Below, piece by piece: positions 53,661-64,000 of a stretch of DNA of 64,000 nt; within the stretch, counting starts at the first letter, position 1, and each line of letters starts with the position of its first letter. The notes under the pieces were generated by a model. That model was not told where the DNA came from and made no database searches. It worked only from the letters and a program-made list of their open reading frames with translations. The translations under genes were made by a program, and so were the position numbers. The stretch is from Silene latifolia. Lineage: Eukaryota; Streptophyta; Magnoliopsida; Caryophyllales; Caryophyllaceae. The stretch covers positions 18,413,541 to 18,477,540 of the forward strand of contig NC_133537.1 in NCBI RefSeq assembly GCF_048544455.1. Direction: 5' to 3'.

Positions 53661-55049
53661 ACATAGTTATGAGTGCCTGGTTGGCTAATATGAAATTGAA
53701 TGGAATGGATTGAATCAGTTCAAATGTTTGGTTGGGTGATTTTGGAGGACTTTGAGATGAAATGAAGTTGGAATCTCATACATCTATGATATCATACTCC
53801 GTTCCATTTCATTCCTTCATCTCGAACCAAACGACTCCTAAGAAATATATCATCTTTAATATATGCAAATAATATGAAATCCATACTCCAATAATAACAA
53901 TTTTTTTACCATGAATCTAATTATATTATTTTCATATTTTTTTTTACCATATCATATGATCACCCCATCTTATAGTAATTTTCGATGTAGGACAATTTTA
54001 CTCTTTATACATTATATATTAACAACACCTAAATTATTAATTTGGACAAATAACACACTAAGAAGTAAGAAGTACACCATCTTTTTTCGGACCTAGTTTG
54101 ACATCCAACCCGATTAATACTATACTATGTTCATATTTTTTTTTCTTTTTTTATCAATTAAAATATGTGCAGATTGATAAGAAATCTTTACTCTAATGAT
54201 AGCATTTTTTTTTATCACAAATCTAATTATATAATTTTTATAATTTTTTTAACGATTTGCAAATGAAATGTAAAAAATATAAAAAATATATATTATAATA
54301 ATTAAAATATCCTCCACATTATTTTTTTATATTATAATATGGAGATAATAATACAAAATCTTTACTCTTAGTAACTCTCTAAGACAATAGTTTAGAGACT
54401 CAAAAGATTTTGGGTTGATATCTGAGTTCCAATGATGTCTTATATTTATAATCATAGGATCAGCTCACCTTGTGTTAATCTTTCGATGTGGGAAAATTCT
54501 AATATTTATACATTCAAGGTAGAACATATAACATATTAAGAAATACAGCATCCTAAATATGTGCAAATTATATGAAATCTATACTCTAATGATAGCATTT
54601 CTTACCACGAATCTAATTATATTATTTTCATAATTTTTTTACCGACATTATTTTGTCAAATGAAATGTAAAACTTTTTATATGAAAATTAGAAAGATCGC
54701 TTGACTATAAAATGGGAAATATATATTATTATAGTAACTAAAAGATTTACCACTTTATTTTTTACATCAAAAATATTATTTATACAACTTTCTTAAATTA
54801 ATTTGTGATGATGTGGACAGTCTAGAATCGCTCGAAAAAACTCTCTTTTATATATATATATATATATAGATGGATAGATTTTCAAAGGAAATAAGTGAAT
54901 TAAATTAATGCAATATAATAATAAATTGGTAATCCATGTTATATTAGTTTGCCAAGTCAAATTGTTATTGTATACGTGGCTTTTTTCAATCTCATGTGGC
55001 ATTACTTACGTGGCATTTTTAGGCTAGCCTTTTAATAATATTTTATAGA
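53661..55049 (-). other. Helitron H3 body with two more USE-like modules
   Basis: Minus strand GTCCTACATCG at 53993-53983 (its TATA decayed), and TTCCCACATCG at 54494-54484 with 33 bases to TATAAATATA (54450-54441). Otherwise AT-rich, with a short (TA)n at 54850-54867. No gene. Confidence 0.55.
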
Positions 55050-55254
55050 ATTGTCCTTTTCCCGCCAAAAAATTTGTACAATCCTATTGATCATACGTTG
55101 CAACGATTAGTCGATAGCAACGTACGATCTCATCTTAAGTCTTGGAAACTTGTTAAAATTAGTCCTACACTGTTGATCGGAATAATTAACTAATTATAGC
55201 AACATACGATTGATAACAACTTAAACTTAGGTCTTAAATTTATGTCTTACGTCC
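55050..55254. other. Unique MULE sequence before the tandem array
   Basis: Contains early, irregular copies of GTACGAT and CAACGTACGAT words that become regular in the following array. No gene. Confidence 0.4.
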
Positions 55255-55700
55255 CGAGACATAGGTATCTACACCCGTATTCATCGTACATTGCTATGAT
55301 TAGTCAATAGCAACGTACGATCTATAACATCTTAAACATAGGTATCTAAACCCGTATTGATCGTACATTAATATGATTAGTCAAAAGCAATGTACGATCT
55401 ATAACATCTTAAACCATAAGACATAGGTATCTAAACTCGTATTGATTGTATATTGCTATGATTAGTCAATAGCAACTATCGATCGATGACATCTTAAACC
55501 ATAAGACATAGGTATCTAAACTCGTATTGATCGTATATTGCTATGATTACTCAATAGCAACGTACGATCGATCACATCTTAAACCATAATACATAGGTAT
55601 CTAAACTCGTATTGATTGATATTGCTATGATTACTCAATAGCAATGCACGATCGATAACATCTTAAACCATAAGACATAGGTATCTTAATCAAGTATTGC
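55255..55700. repeat. Tandem repeat of about 85 bp, 5-6 copies
   Basis: The word ATAGGTATCT recurs at 55261, 55338, 55423, 55508, 55593 and 55677 (spacing 77, 85, 85, 85, 84). Each unit also contains TATTGATCGTA, a TTGCTATGATTA word, and CAATAGCAACGTACGATC, an imperfect inverted pair. Confidence 0.9.
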
Positions 55701-55904
55701 GTTCCGATCATATATAAACTCATATTGATCAAACGTTGCTAAAATTAGTACTACACTGTTGATCAAGACAATTAACTAATTATAACAACATACGATTGAT
55801 AAGATCTTAAACCATAACTAGAATAACATCTTAACCTTAGGTCTTAAATTTACGTCTTAACCTTACGTATTACACATACGATCGTACATATGGCTAAAAA
55901 CCTT

Positions 55905-56030
55905 AAAACCACAAATAAACCCTATAAACCCAAAACTCCTAAAAAACCTAGAAACCCTAAACCCCAAATAAACCCTAAACCCCAAATAAACCCTACAAAC
56001 CCTAAACCCCTAAAAAGCCCTTAAAACCCT
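55905..56030. repeat. Degenerate telomere-like CCCTAAA stretch
   Basis: About ten CCCTAAA or CCCTA-like words interspersed with AAATAAAC and AAACC units. The period is too irregular for a true telomere, so this is interstitial telomere-like sequence within the MULE. Confidence 0.7.
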
Positions 56031-56874
56031 AAAATTATATTTTAACCAATCCATGATGGGCTAAAATTTGGATGAACATCAACGCGACGAGCTATATAGA
56101 ACATTTGTATTATATTTTTAAAAACATAATTTCTATTTTAATATTTTCACTTAATAAACAAAATAAATTAAGTAACAGTAAAACCATTCATTTCTTAACT
56201 GTTTTTTTTTATTTCATAACAAATAAAAACTTATATTTTAATATCAATTTAACTGTTGTTTTAATATTTTAATATTTTAAAACTTGTTTTTTATATTCAT
56301 TTATTATATTAATATGTTACTTTATTAATGTAACTGTATATTTATATTACGTTTTCAATAATAAAATTTATATTTTAATATTTTAACTTAATAAAACTAA
56401 CATTTTACATTCTAATTTGACTAATATAATTTCTGTATGGATAAAAATATGTTTCGGCATTAATATGTTACTTTATTCTACGAATTACATAAAATATTTA
56501 CTTTCAATTATTTAAAAACATGTAAATAAATTAAGATATATATTATTTACTATTATTTTTAATAATATAATTGGTCATTAATAATTTTTATCTACTTGCC
56601 TTTTCGAATACTGTAAAATAAATTAAGATGCATAGGGAAGACAAACGTTAATAAATTCAATTTTATGGAGAATAGTAAGAGTTACACTATTTTTTTTAAT
56701 TCCATTTTATCGAGTATGATAACAGTCACCCTTTTTGGTTTTTATTTTTTTATTTTAATTTATAAGGACAATTAAATTAAAAGAAAGGTAATATGAGAAG
56801 AAAATTACTTTCATTAATATTAAAAAGGACGATACAAAGGAAAAAAAAAAACAAACAGAATTTAAAAACTAAAT
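56031..56874. other. Very AT-rich MULE spacer
   Basis: No gene or clear repeat. It is downstream (minus strand) of the 165-aa gene. Confidence 0.5.
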
Positions 56875-57372
56875 CTAATGACTACAACCAACACAAGAAT
56901 CAAATCTAAGTTTCTTAGAATTGAGCCTTCTTGGACGAGTCCTCCCGAACCTCTTCTTGGACATCTTTGAAGGGAGGATGTCGGGGGTTTTTGTGCATGG
57001 CGATTTCCCCAAAGCTTTTCCGGAGTTCTTCGGCTTAGGAGGGGTTGCTATAACCTCAATCATCTCCACTACTTCGTCCTCCTCTTCCTCCTCCACCCTA
57101 ACAATGGAGGAATCAACTTTAGGGGTAGCTAACATCTCTATCCCATCGTCAATTTTCTTCCAATACATTTTGTCAAGTTCGAAATTTACCCAATTAAGCA
57201 TATTAAATTCCTCCTCAAATAAATCGTCAAGGAAAGTATTTCCATGGTAACCCGGACTAGCTCTCGTTAAAGCATTTTGGACATTAGTAGGACCAACTTG
57301 CTTGATTATTTCTCTCATGAACAACCTCGTGCAAACAATGTCTCTTGCATGGGCTTTCCTCTCTTCCGACAT
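56875..57372 (-). CDS. Unknown 165-aa protein with acidic and basic tracts
   Basis: ATG at 57372 (MSEERKAHARDIVCTRLFMR); stop at 56875-56877. The N-terminal half is mixed helical (NTFLDDLFEEEFNMLNWVNF). An acidic run (VEEEEEDEVVEMIEV) follows, then a Pro/Lys linker, and a basic C-terminus (SKMSKKRFGRTRPRRLNSKK) that looks like a nuclear localisation or nucleic-acid-binding tail. A minus-strand TATAAATATA lies at 57465-57456, about 84 bp before the ATG. The frame is intact. It lies inside the right end of the giant MULE, far from the other genes because Helitrons separate them. I recognise no family; a nuclear protein is a reasonable inference. Confidence 0.6.
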   Translation of the reverse strand: MSEERKAHARDIVCTRLFMREIIKQVGPTNVQNALTRASPGYHGNTFLDDLFEEEFNMLNWVNFELDKMYWKKIDDGIEMLATPKVDSSIVRVEEEEEDEVVEMIEVIATPPKPKNSGKALGKSPCTKTPDILPSKMSKKRFGRTRPRRLNSKKLRFDSCVGCSH

Positions 57373-57465
57373 TTTTGTTATTTCACTTTAGGATAGTTAA
57401 ATTAATTTAGTAGGGAAGATGTACTTTGGATGAATTAAAAATTGGAGGGAATGACTATATTTATA

Positions 57466-58247
57466 ATACAATATTTCCCCCCAAAAAAAATAATCAATGC
57501 ATGGTTTACCGCCAAATGCAAGTTAGGTGGGGAAAACCCTAACGACCTTTCATCTTCTTAATGATTACAAAATAAAAATAAGAACTTATAGATTATCAGC
57601 AAACAATTTGTGTAGCACAATTGGTAAGATACATAATTTTCTAACCAGGCGTCTAAGGTTCGAACCTTGTTGCGGTACGTTTTATTAACAAGTTTTTTCT
57701 GTGTACTTTTTGTAAAAAAAGTATTTAAATAAAAATAGTTGTACCATAAATAATTATGTCCAACAAATTTTTATTATTAACAATTTTTTAAGAATTTTTT
57801 ATTAAATAATTATGTCCAATAAATTTTTTTAAGAAAATTAAAAAACAAATTTTTAATTTTTTTTATTTAACTCACTAATTTCATACTTAATATTATGAAA
57901 TTATACAAAAAAAATATAATGTAAAAACAGTTCCTTATAAAATGCAAAAACAATTTATCAATAATAAAAAAAAAAATAAAACCTTGAAATACAGAACGCA
58001 AATATATTCAATAATAAATTAAAACGAAAAATACATATAAAAATAATCAGCGAAAATAATTATACAAAATATATTACAAAGATAAATAATAAATAAGAAG
58101 CTAAGATACAAAATTACGAAATATACAGTATAAAAATGTATACAATTAATATCGTATAAGCTCGGGTACAAATATAACGTATTAATTAATGTATCCGCCT
58201 TAGTATAAATATACGGTATACATAAATATTGAAATACACAAAAATAT
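57466..58247. other. MULE right subterminal region, with a tRNA-like fragment
   Basis: AT-rich. At 57604-57675 a tRNA-like head (GTAGCACAATTGGTAAG and GGTTCGAACC) suggests a SINE relic. No gene. Confidence 0.45.
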
Positions 58248-58437
58248 TAATAATAAATAAGAGTTAAATAAAAATTAGGAGAGAAGTTTTTTTTAATTAA
58301 TAAAATATATGGTAATACCGAAAACATTAATTAGGGAGGGTAATTAATGAAGGAATCAAGGAATTAATTACAATAAATTTGAGTTTGACATATGGCGCGT
58401 TTTCATTGGTGGTGTATGGTGTAACTCTACCCTTTTC
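58248..58437 (-). repeat. Right TIR of the giant MULE
   Basis: Inverted partner of 30401-30626. The outermost bases on the minus strand read GAAAAGGGTAGAGTTACACC. Confidence 0.85.
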
Positions 58438-58549
58438 GTAAACTCCCCCCATCTTGCATTATTTTGGGTAACCAAACAAGACTCGAAAAATTCAATTCAT
58501 GGAATTTTAGAAATCCCATGAAATGAGAGGGCAATCAAACAAGACCTAA

Positions 58550-58933
58550 GACCTATTCAATACCCGACCGTGAAATAAGTCATAGGCGAATAACTCCACC
58601 GCATCCCAACTCATCTCAGAACACCAACCAACCCCAAATCGTCACACCAAATCCCCTTAAAAAAGAGTCGACGCCAAAAAAAGACAAGAAAACAAAGATA
58701 CTTTCCCCACGTTAATGCAAATCTTAACACACCAATTACTAAAACGGCAAATACACCATTAAAAAATAATAAAAACCAAAAATTGGCGCCATTCAACAAC
58801 CTTTATTCAATTCATTTATTTAACTATTTCCCTTCTCCTTTCTTCCTTCTTCCCTTCCCATCACACAAACAAATACGTAAATAAATAAATAAATAAATTG
58901 AGCCAACAAAATCACGATCGTATTTCCGGCGAA
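58550..58933 (+). promoter_or_regulatory. Upstream region and 5' UTR of the sugar transporter gene
   Basis: Includes a CT-rich leader (58822-58860) and an AAATA repeat (58880-58899), typical of a plant 5' UTR. I could not pick a convincing TATA box. The MITE and giant MULE end only about 390 bp before the ATG, so they may affect expression. Confidence 0.5.
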
Positions 58934-61900
58934 ATGAACGGCGGCGATGCGGAGGATGGTAGGGCCGACCTCAAGAAACCTTTCCTTCATACCGGCAGCT
59001 GGTATCGTATGAATCCTACCGCTTCCGGTACCGGTAAAGATCCCATGCCTAGCGGGTCAACCATGTTTCTTGGCTCTAGACAATCCAGCATTTTTGGCTC
59101 CCTCACCAATCTTCGTGATTCCGCCGTCTCTATCGTCTTTTGCGTTCTTGTTGTTGCCCTCGGCCCCATCCAATATGGCTTCACCGTAATTTTTTTATCA
59201 AAAGATAAACAAATGATTAAAAATCGAATAAATGATACTTACTCCTTTCATTCCGTTTCCGTATGTAATGAAAGGAGGGAATGTTAATAAGTTGGAGATT
59301 ATTGTGGTGCTTGTTATTTTCTTTTGAGTTTAGGTTTGATTTGGTTGTTTGAATTGTAGTGTGGATATTCATCACCAACGCAATCCGCGATCATTAAGGA
59401 TCTTGATCTTGAAGTTTCAGAGGTAATTTAAATACGCCAGCTACTTTAGCTGGTAAAGTTATACACATTTAGTAAATAGATAGATTTTGTTAATGGACTA
59501 ATCTAGACATTGATTAATCTTGGTTATTGGTTTTATTGTGGGGGGGAAATAGTTCTCTATGTTCGGGTCATTGGCGAATGTGGGAGCAATGGTTGGAGCA
59601 ATTGCTAGTGGACAGATTTCTGAATACATTGGACGTAAAGGGGTACGTCATTTTATTCTGTTACCTTAATTAACATGTTAGAACTGTTACATATATAGAT
59701 TGATAATGCTGTCTTTGATTGAAATGCAGTCTCTGATGATTGCAGCGATCCCGAACGTTATAGGATGGCTTGTCATATCATTTTCCAAAGTAAGTGATCA
59801 AACTATTATCATAGGAGTTTAATGTTCATTTTACTGATTGAAGCTTTGTTGCATACTGTGTATCTTAATTGCTGGTGTACTTTGAAAGGATGTCTCCTTC
59901 TTGTACATGGGACGACTGCTTGAAGGTTTTGGTGTTGGGATTATTTCATACACGGTAAATCTTACCGTTTCTTCATGATTGGATTGCTTAGCTTGATTAC
60001 TTTATATAATGGTTGAGCAGAGCCTTGACAGTCTTTAGTGTAATTAGGTTCCTGTTTATATTGCCGAAATATCACCTCAACACATGAGAGGAATGCTTGG
60101 ATCAGTTAACCAGGTGATCATCCTTACTCACCTTACTGGTACCTGATCATTTGTTTCCTGTTTTGTATAATTGATACTCCGTATTTTTATACGTATATAA
60201 TATATAATTCTGGGATCTGTAAGTTTGCTGCAACCCACTGAGATGATTGCGGTTTTGAAAATTTTCTCTATTCAGCTTGCTGTCACAGTTGGGATAATGC
60301 TGGTTTATCTGCTGGGAATTTTCGTTGACTGGAGACCACTAGCAGTGATTGGTAAGTCACATTTCATATTGCTCATAATTTTTTTAAGTCTCAGTTGTAT
60401 ATTATGATATTACTAATTAGCATTTGTGCAAGAGGGCCTCATACGTCATAAGAGTAGTTTTCGGAAGAGCTATTGACTATCATATCATACTCTTAATAAG
60501 ATGAAAAGCCTTCTACAAAGTCATGATCAAGTGTCTTATAATTGACACTGTGATAACTAGTCCGATGCACCAAGCATGTACTTGATTCATTACTTCTAAA
60601 TCACGTTCCTATAAGTTTTTATATATCTAGACTAGATATTTGATTTCCATGATCAAATTCCTTGTGCTTCGCCAACCAGTTGCAGGACATTTTTGCATTA
60701 CTGCATTCAGGCTAATATTAATGTTTCTGTTGGTGTACTGCAGGGATTTTGCCCTGTTCAGTATTGATACCTGGATTATTTTTCATACCAGAATCACCTC
60801 GTTGGCTGGTAATCGACTTGATCATGAGACTATCTGTTTAAACATGCCCTTGTTCTAATTTAACGTACTTTGGCACTGAAATTGATGCTTTACTAGGCAA
60901 AAATGGGGATGATCGAAGCTTGTGAATCTTCTTTGCAAGTTCTGCGAGGATTTGAGACAGATATTTCTCAAGAGCTAACCGAAATAAAGGTATTAAGCTG
61001 AACGGCTGTTTGATAATTTCCCATCCTTCTGTCTTCTTTTTTTCTTCTCTATCACAATGTAATGGTTGATTTCAAAAGCTCAAGCCATTAACATGATTCT
61101 TTTTACGTAAATACTATTAAGCACAAGTTCTAACGAAATGGGCTGTACTGCAGAAATCTGTGGCATCATCGAGCAAAAATACAACTATCCGTTTAGGACA
61201 TCTCAAGAGAAGAAGATATTGGTTTCCATTGATGGTACAACGGTTTGTTTAGAACTATGTTTTGCCAATCCCACTCACTATTAACCATCATAAAGCTTCT
61301 GGGGGTCTCCTCTTATTGCCTTATTTCCTTGCTCCAGCTAGGTATTGGTTTGCTGGTTCTTCAGCAGCTCAGTGGTATCAACGCCATATTATTCTATTCG
61401 AATAACATATTTGAAAAAGCAGGTTAGAAATGTTTTGTAACCAAACCTTAACTTCAGGTCGTCAGTTCCCACGTGTTTCTTATGCAAATGATATGTCAAC
61501 CTTGTACAGGAATCTCGTCTGGTGCTGTCGCCACATTTGGCCTTGGAAGCATTCAGGTACTCATATACTCCGTACTTTGTACATCCTCTATCTCGCCCAT
61601 GTTCACCCTTTTGGTCTATCTCATTCATTTGTTTACATTTCCTATTTTGGCAATATTTTTTGCAGAAGAGATTCTTTTGCCTTTATTTATTTTCTAAGTT
61701 GAACATGTGGCCTGGTTTAACCCCCATCAGTACATTGTAATCTACGTAGTATAAATACTTGTACACCACATGCACACGTTTGTGTAAAAACAGTCTGAAA
61801 GTAAACATAAGCAAATGAAACTATAGTGTTGGTCAGTTGTTTCATTTTCTTGATCTTGGCTAGTCAGTATGTAATGATCAGCATTCTCAAGCATCTGTGG

Positions 61901-63509
61901 TAATGATAAAAACAGGTGGTTGCTACTGGGATAGCGACTTGGCTGATGGACAAGGCTGGCCGAAGGGCTCTACTAATTGTATGTTTCAAATTATACTAGT
62001 TAATTTGGTGGAAGTATTTGTGCAGTCTAAGCTTACGAGGTATCTTAAATAATGCAACTTTTCACAGGTATCCTCTGCTGGGATGACCGCTAGCCTTCTC
62101 CTCGTTTCAGCTTCATTTTTTCTAGAGGTCAGCTAGGCTGTTTTTCTAGTTTTTTTGCTCTCATAATTTCCAAAACAGCTGACATGAACCAGCGAGGGTT
62201 AAGCAAGTTCAGGAATTCTGATCTTAAGATTTGATGTACTCTTGAACGTCTGACAGGATATTATTTCAAAAGAGTCAGGCTTCTACGGCGCGTTGGGGAT
62301 TCTCTCTGTCGTAGGACTAGTGGTATGATTCTGACTTGAATACATGTCTACTCCAGACCAAGTAATCTAGAAAGCAATAATCAAAGCAGGTCTAAGACTC
62401 GTTCTCTACTTATGGCAGGGAATGGCTATATCATTTTCTTTAGGTGTGGGACCGATTCCTTGGATTATAATGTCTGAGGTATGTCTTTAATTTTTTTTTC
62501 TGTTTGTTTTACTAACTCACTACCTGAGGGCGCACTGATGTCGACCTGATGTGAATCTAAAGCTTTTTTATAAGCTATTCCACAAATGTTTACATATTCT
62601 GCTAGACTTCAATTTTTTTGCAGCAAGTCTCAAAGTTAACCGTGAGACGGTCTTATTATAACTTGTTGTGAGACCGTGTCACACTTTGTTGAAAGTAAAA
62701 TAGTCAGTTACTGTTTTCAAATGATCAATAATGAGTTAATGATAAGAAGGGGTCACTTAGTAAAATTGTAAAGTTTCAGTCGATGGTAAAATGGTTAGAC
62801 ATAAAAAAGGTCACTTTCATTTCTGAGTTTGTCGGATAAAGTATTTAAAATCTATGCGTTTTAGATTAGATGAACACCTTATTGTAACTTTACTGCAACA
62901 ATCTGATGAACTTCGCATCTGGTTTGCTCTGAACAGATCCTTCCTGTAAGTATAAAGAGTCTTGCTGGGAGTGTAGCAACATTAGCCAATTTCATGACTT
63001 CCTGGGGGATCACAATGACTTCTCCTTTGATGCTCAGCTGGAACAGTGGAGGTCATCTCTCTTGCCTTTTTTCCAATACTAAAGTTCTTCTACCGAATTC
63101 TCTCGGCTTTTAGACAATAAGATTCAATAATTTGGACACTCACTAATGTTTAGTCTGTAAAGGTTAGCTAAACTACCCGGTAAATCAATGAGTGCTAATA
63201 GGCCTAGTACTCATGAGTCATGATCGGGCTTTGAAACTCATCAGCATCAAAGATGCTTTTGCGGCTCACTTTACACCCAAAAAAACATTGTTTTAGTCTG
63301 TAAAAAACTTTGCCTCACAATTTAGGTAACGGATTAAGGAAGTATTGAATTTAATCTTAACTGCTGGCTCTCATCTGGTTCTTATGTTGTTTACAGGGAC
63401 CTTCGCTCTATACACATTGTTTTGTGCTTTTACTTTGATATTTGTGGGGGCATGGCTTCCGGAGACAAAGGGGAAAACACTTGAGGAAATTCAAGCATAC
63501 TTCAGATGA
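58934..63509 (+). CDS. ERD6-like sugar transporter, 18 exons, 506 aa
   Basis: Major facilitator (SLC2-type) monosaccharide transporter of the ERD6-like group, which are mostly tonoplast proteins thought to export sugar from the vacuole. Exons: 58934-59185, 59360-59422, 59553-59642, 59730-59789, 59889-59954, 60048-60113, 60276-60351, 60744-60808, 60897-60989, 61154-61234, 61338-61422, 61510-61556, 61916-61978, 62068-62127, 62257-62322, 62419-62478, 62937-63051, 63397-63509. All borders are GT/AG, phases agree, and the total is 1521 bp. Motifs: [11 protein letters not shown] (N-terminal tonoplast-type hydrophobic motif), GRKG (about residue 132), PESPRWL (about 240), QQLSGIN (about 313), DKAGRR (about 360), PETKGKT (about 489). 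The TTG upstream (58898) is in frame, but the ATG at 58934 is the first ATG. Closest remembered relative is Arabidopsis ERD6-like 6, 487 aa. Confidence 0.93.
62642..62682. repeat. Hairpin in intron 16 of the transporter gene
   Basis: GTGAGACGGTCT and AGACCGTGTCAC form an imperfect stem around a 17-base loop. The arms resemble the ends of the retroposon-like element at 29730-29954. Confidence 0.6.
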
Positions 63510-64000
63510 AAACAATCGGGTCGCAAAGTACTGGTTAATACTATTGTAAACAGCAATCTTGATCACTGTGTATTTTGTGCAGCATAGAGTACAACTCATT
63601 CTTTTCGGTTCAATACTTGGTTGCTCTTAAATAGAATTGTCGGTCTTTCATCGTACATGATTTATTGATCACTTCTTAAAAATGTAATAATGGTGTAACA
63701 AACTTTGCAACTAGACAATATAGCTATTCTACAATTGTGTGGATTTGCAGCAGCAAGGCGGCTTACTCAGCTTTACTTTGGTGTTTCTTCGAAGTACACA
63801 GAAGCCAGGAAACGCTTGAGACATCTATTGTATACACATGGCCTCTCTAGGTGAACTAGATGCCCTGCCTTCTGTATTCCTTCACATGTCGCCTTTTCTC
63901 CGAGTTTCCTACATATAATCATCCCGAAACAAAATTTAAATAGATAGTATGAGCTAGAGAGTGCGAGAGGGTGATACTGAGTTTCAATACTAGGCCATTA
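63510..64000 (+). other. 3' UTR and downstream sequence of the transporter gene
   Basis: AATAATGG near 63688 could serve as a weak polyadenylation signal. No further gene is supported before the window ends. Confidence 0.45.

Larger units (their letters stand above)
47489..55049 (-). mobile_element. Helitron H3, carrying a Helitron and a CACTA element
   Basis: Minus-strand 5' end TCTATAAAATATTATTAAAAGG at 55049; 3' end CTAG at 47492-47489 followed by T. Hairpin 47501-47518 (CCCGTGCGTTGCAACGGG on the plus strand). The base before the 5' end is T rather than the expected A, so that boundary is slightly less certain. Nested inside: Helitron A (48276-50735) and a CACTA (51408-53657). H3's own sequence of about 2.8 kb consists of repeated promoter-like modules and AT-rich spacer; no Rep/helicase gene is seen. 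Confidence 0.65.

Noticed and set aside
55905-56030. True telomere or chromosome end
   Set aside because: The CCCTAAA words are irregular and few, and unique sequence and an intact gene follow on the right.
57604-57675. Possible tRNA gene (also at 684-745, 797-866 and 35596-35660)
   Set aside because: Box A and B words are present, but acceptor and anticodon stems do not form convincingly. SINE relics are more likely.
58898-58933. Upstream start (TTG) for the sugar transporter
   Set aside because: It is in frame but not an ATG; plant initiation at the first ATG (58934) gives a normal family N-terminus.

Overview
This is plant nuclear DNA from a eudicot: AT-rich, with intron-containing genes, (TA)n microsatellites, plant TIR transposons, Helitrons and tRNA-primed LTR retrotransposons. 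The many ACTCGATCGAGT-type palindromes inside the retroelements remind me of Caryophyllaceae (Silene-like) genomes. That family assignment is recollection, not proof. One clearly intact host gene is present; almost everything else is nested mobile DNA.

Left block (1609-29251). A non-coding LTR retrotransposon on the minus strand (1614-29246; 188/187 bp LTRs, TSD TTGTG, PBS and PPT visible) is the outer shell. Inside it are a 700-bp Mutator-type TIR element (5002-5701, 9-bp TSD), a tRNA-derived SINE (28365-28586) and a 21.7-kb Ty3/gypsy-type element on the plus strand (5893-27628; 1.3-kb LTRs, TSD ATTTG). The gypsy element carries a broken Athila-ORF1-like gene, which is split by a solo LTR (9772-11075, TSD CTTGT). 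Its 3' part took up two copies, in opposite orientation, of a roughly 3.5-kb TIR element that sits in (TA)n microsatellites (here called family E). The second copy was hit by a CACTA transposon (17741-23087, TSD CCG) with TNP2 remnants and a ULP1-like C48 protease gene.

Right block (30062-58549). A Tourist-like MITE (TSD TAA) is split by a 28-kb Mutator-like element (MULE; 30401-58437) with TIRs of about 190-226 bp and a 10-bp flanking direct repeat. Without its nested insertions the MULE is about 12-13 kb. It holds a decayed FAR1/MULE transposase, a divergent unknown gene (144 aa), four small proteins of 83-92 aa that look like one paralogous helical/coiled-coil family, and a distant 165-aa gene with acidic and basic tracts. 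Each complete small ORF has its own TATA-like box. Nested inside are a third family-E copy, another TA-targeting TIR element (E4), at least three Helitrons, and a second CACTA element that keeps a ULP1-tail exon. Repeated modules in one Helitron match the plant U-snRNA promoter layout (USE plus TATA).

Host gene (58934-63509). An 18-exon ERD6-like sugar transporter (506 aa, major facilitator superfamily) with all exon phases consistent.

The best candidate for an undescribed system is the giant MULE with its set of small accessory genes. Second is the TA-microsatellite-targeting family E, which carries head-to-head 21-bp minisatellites.
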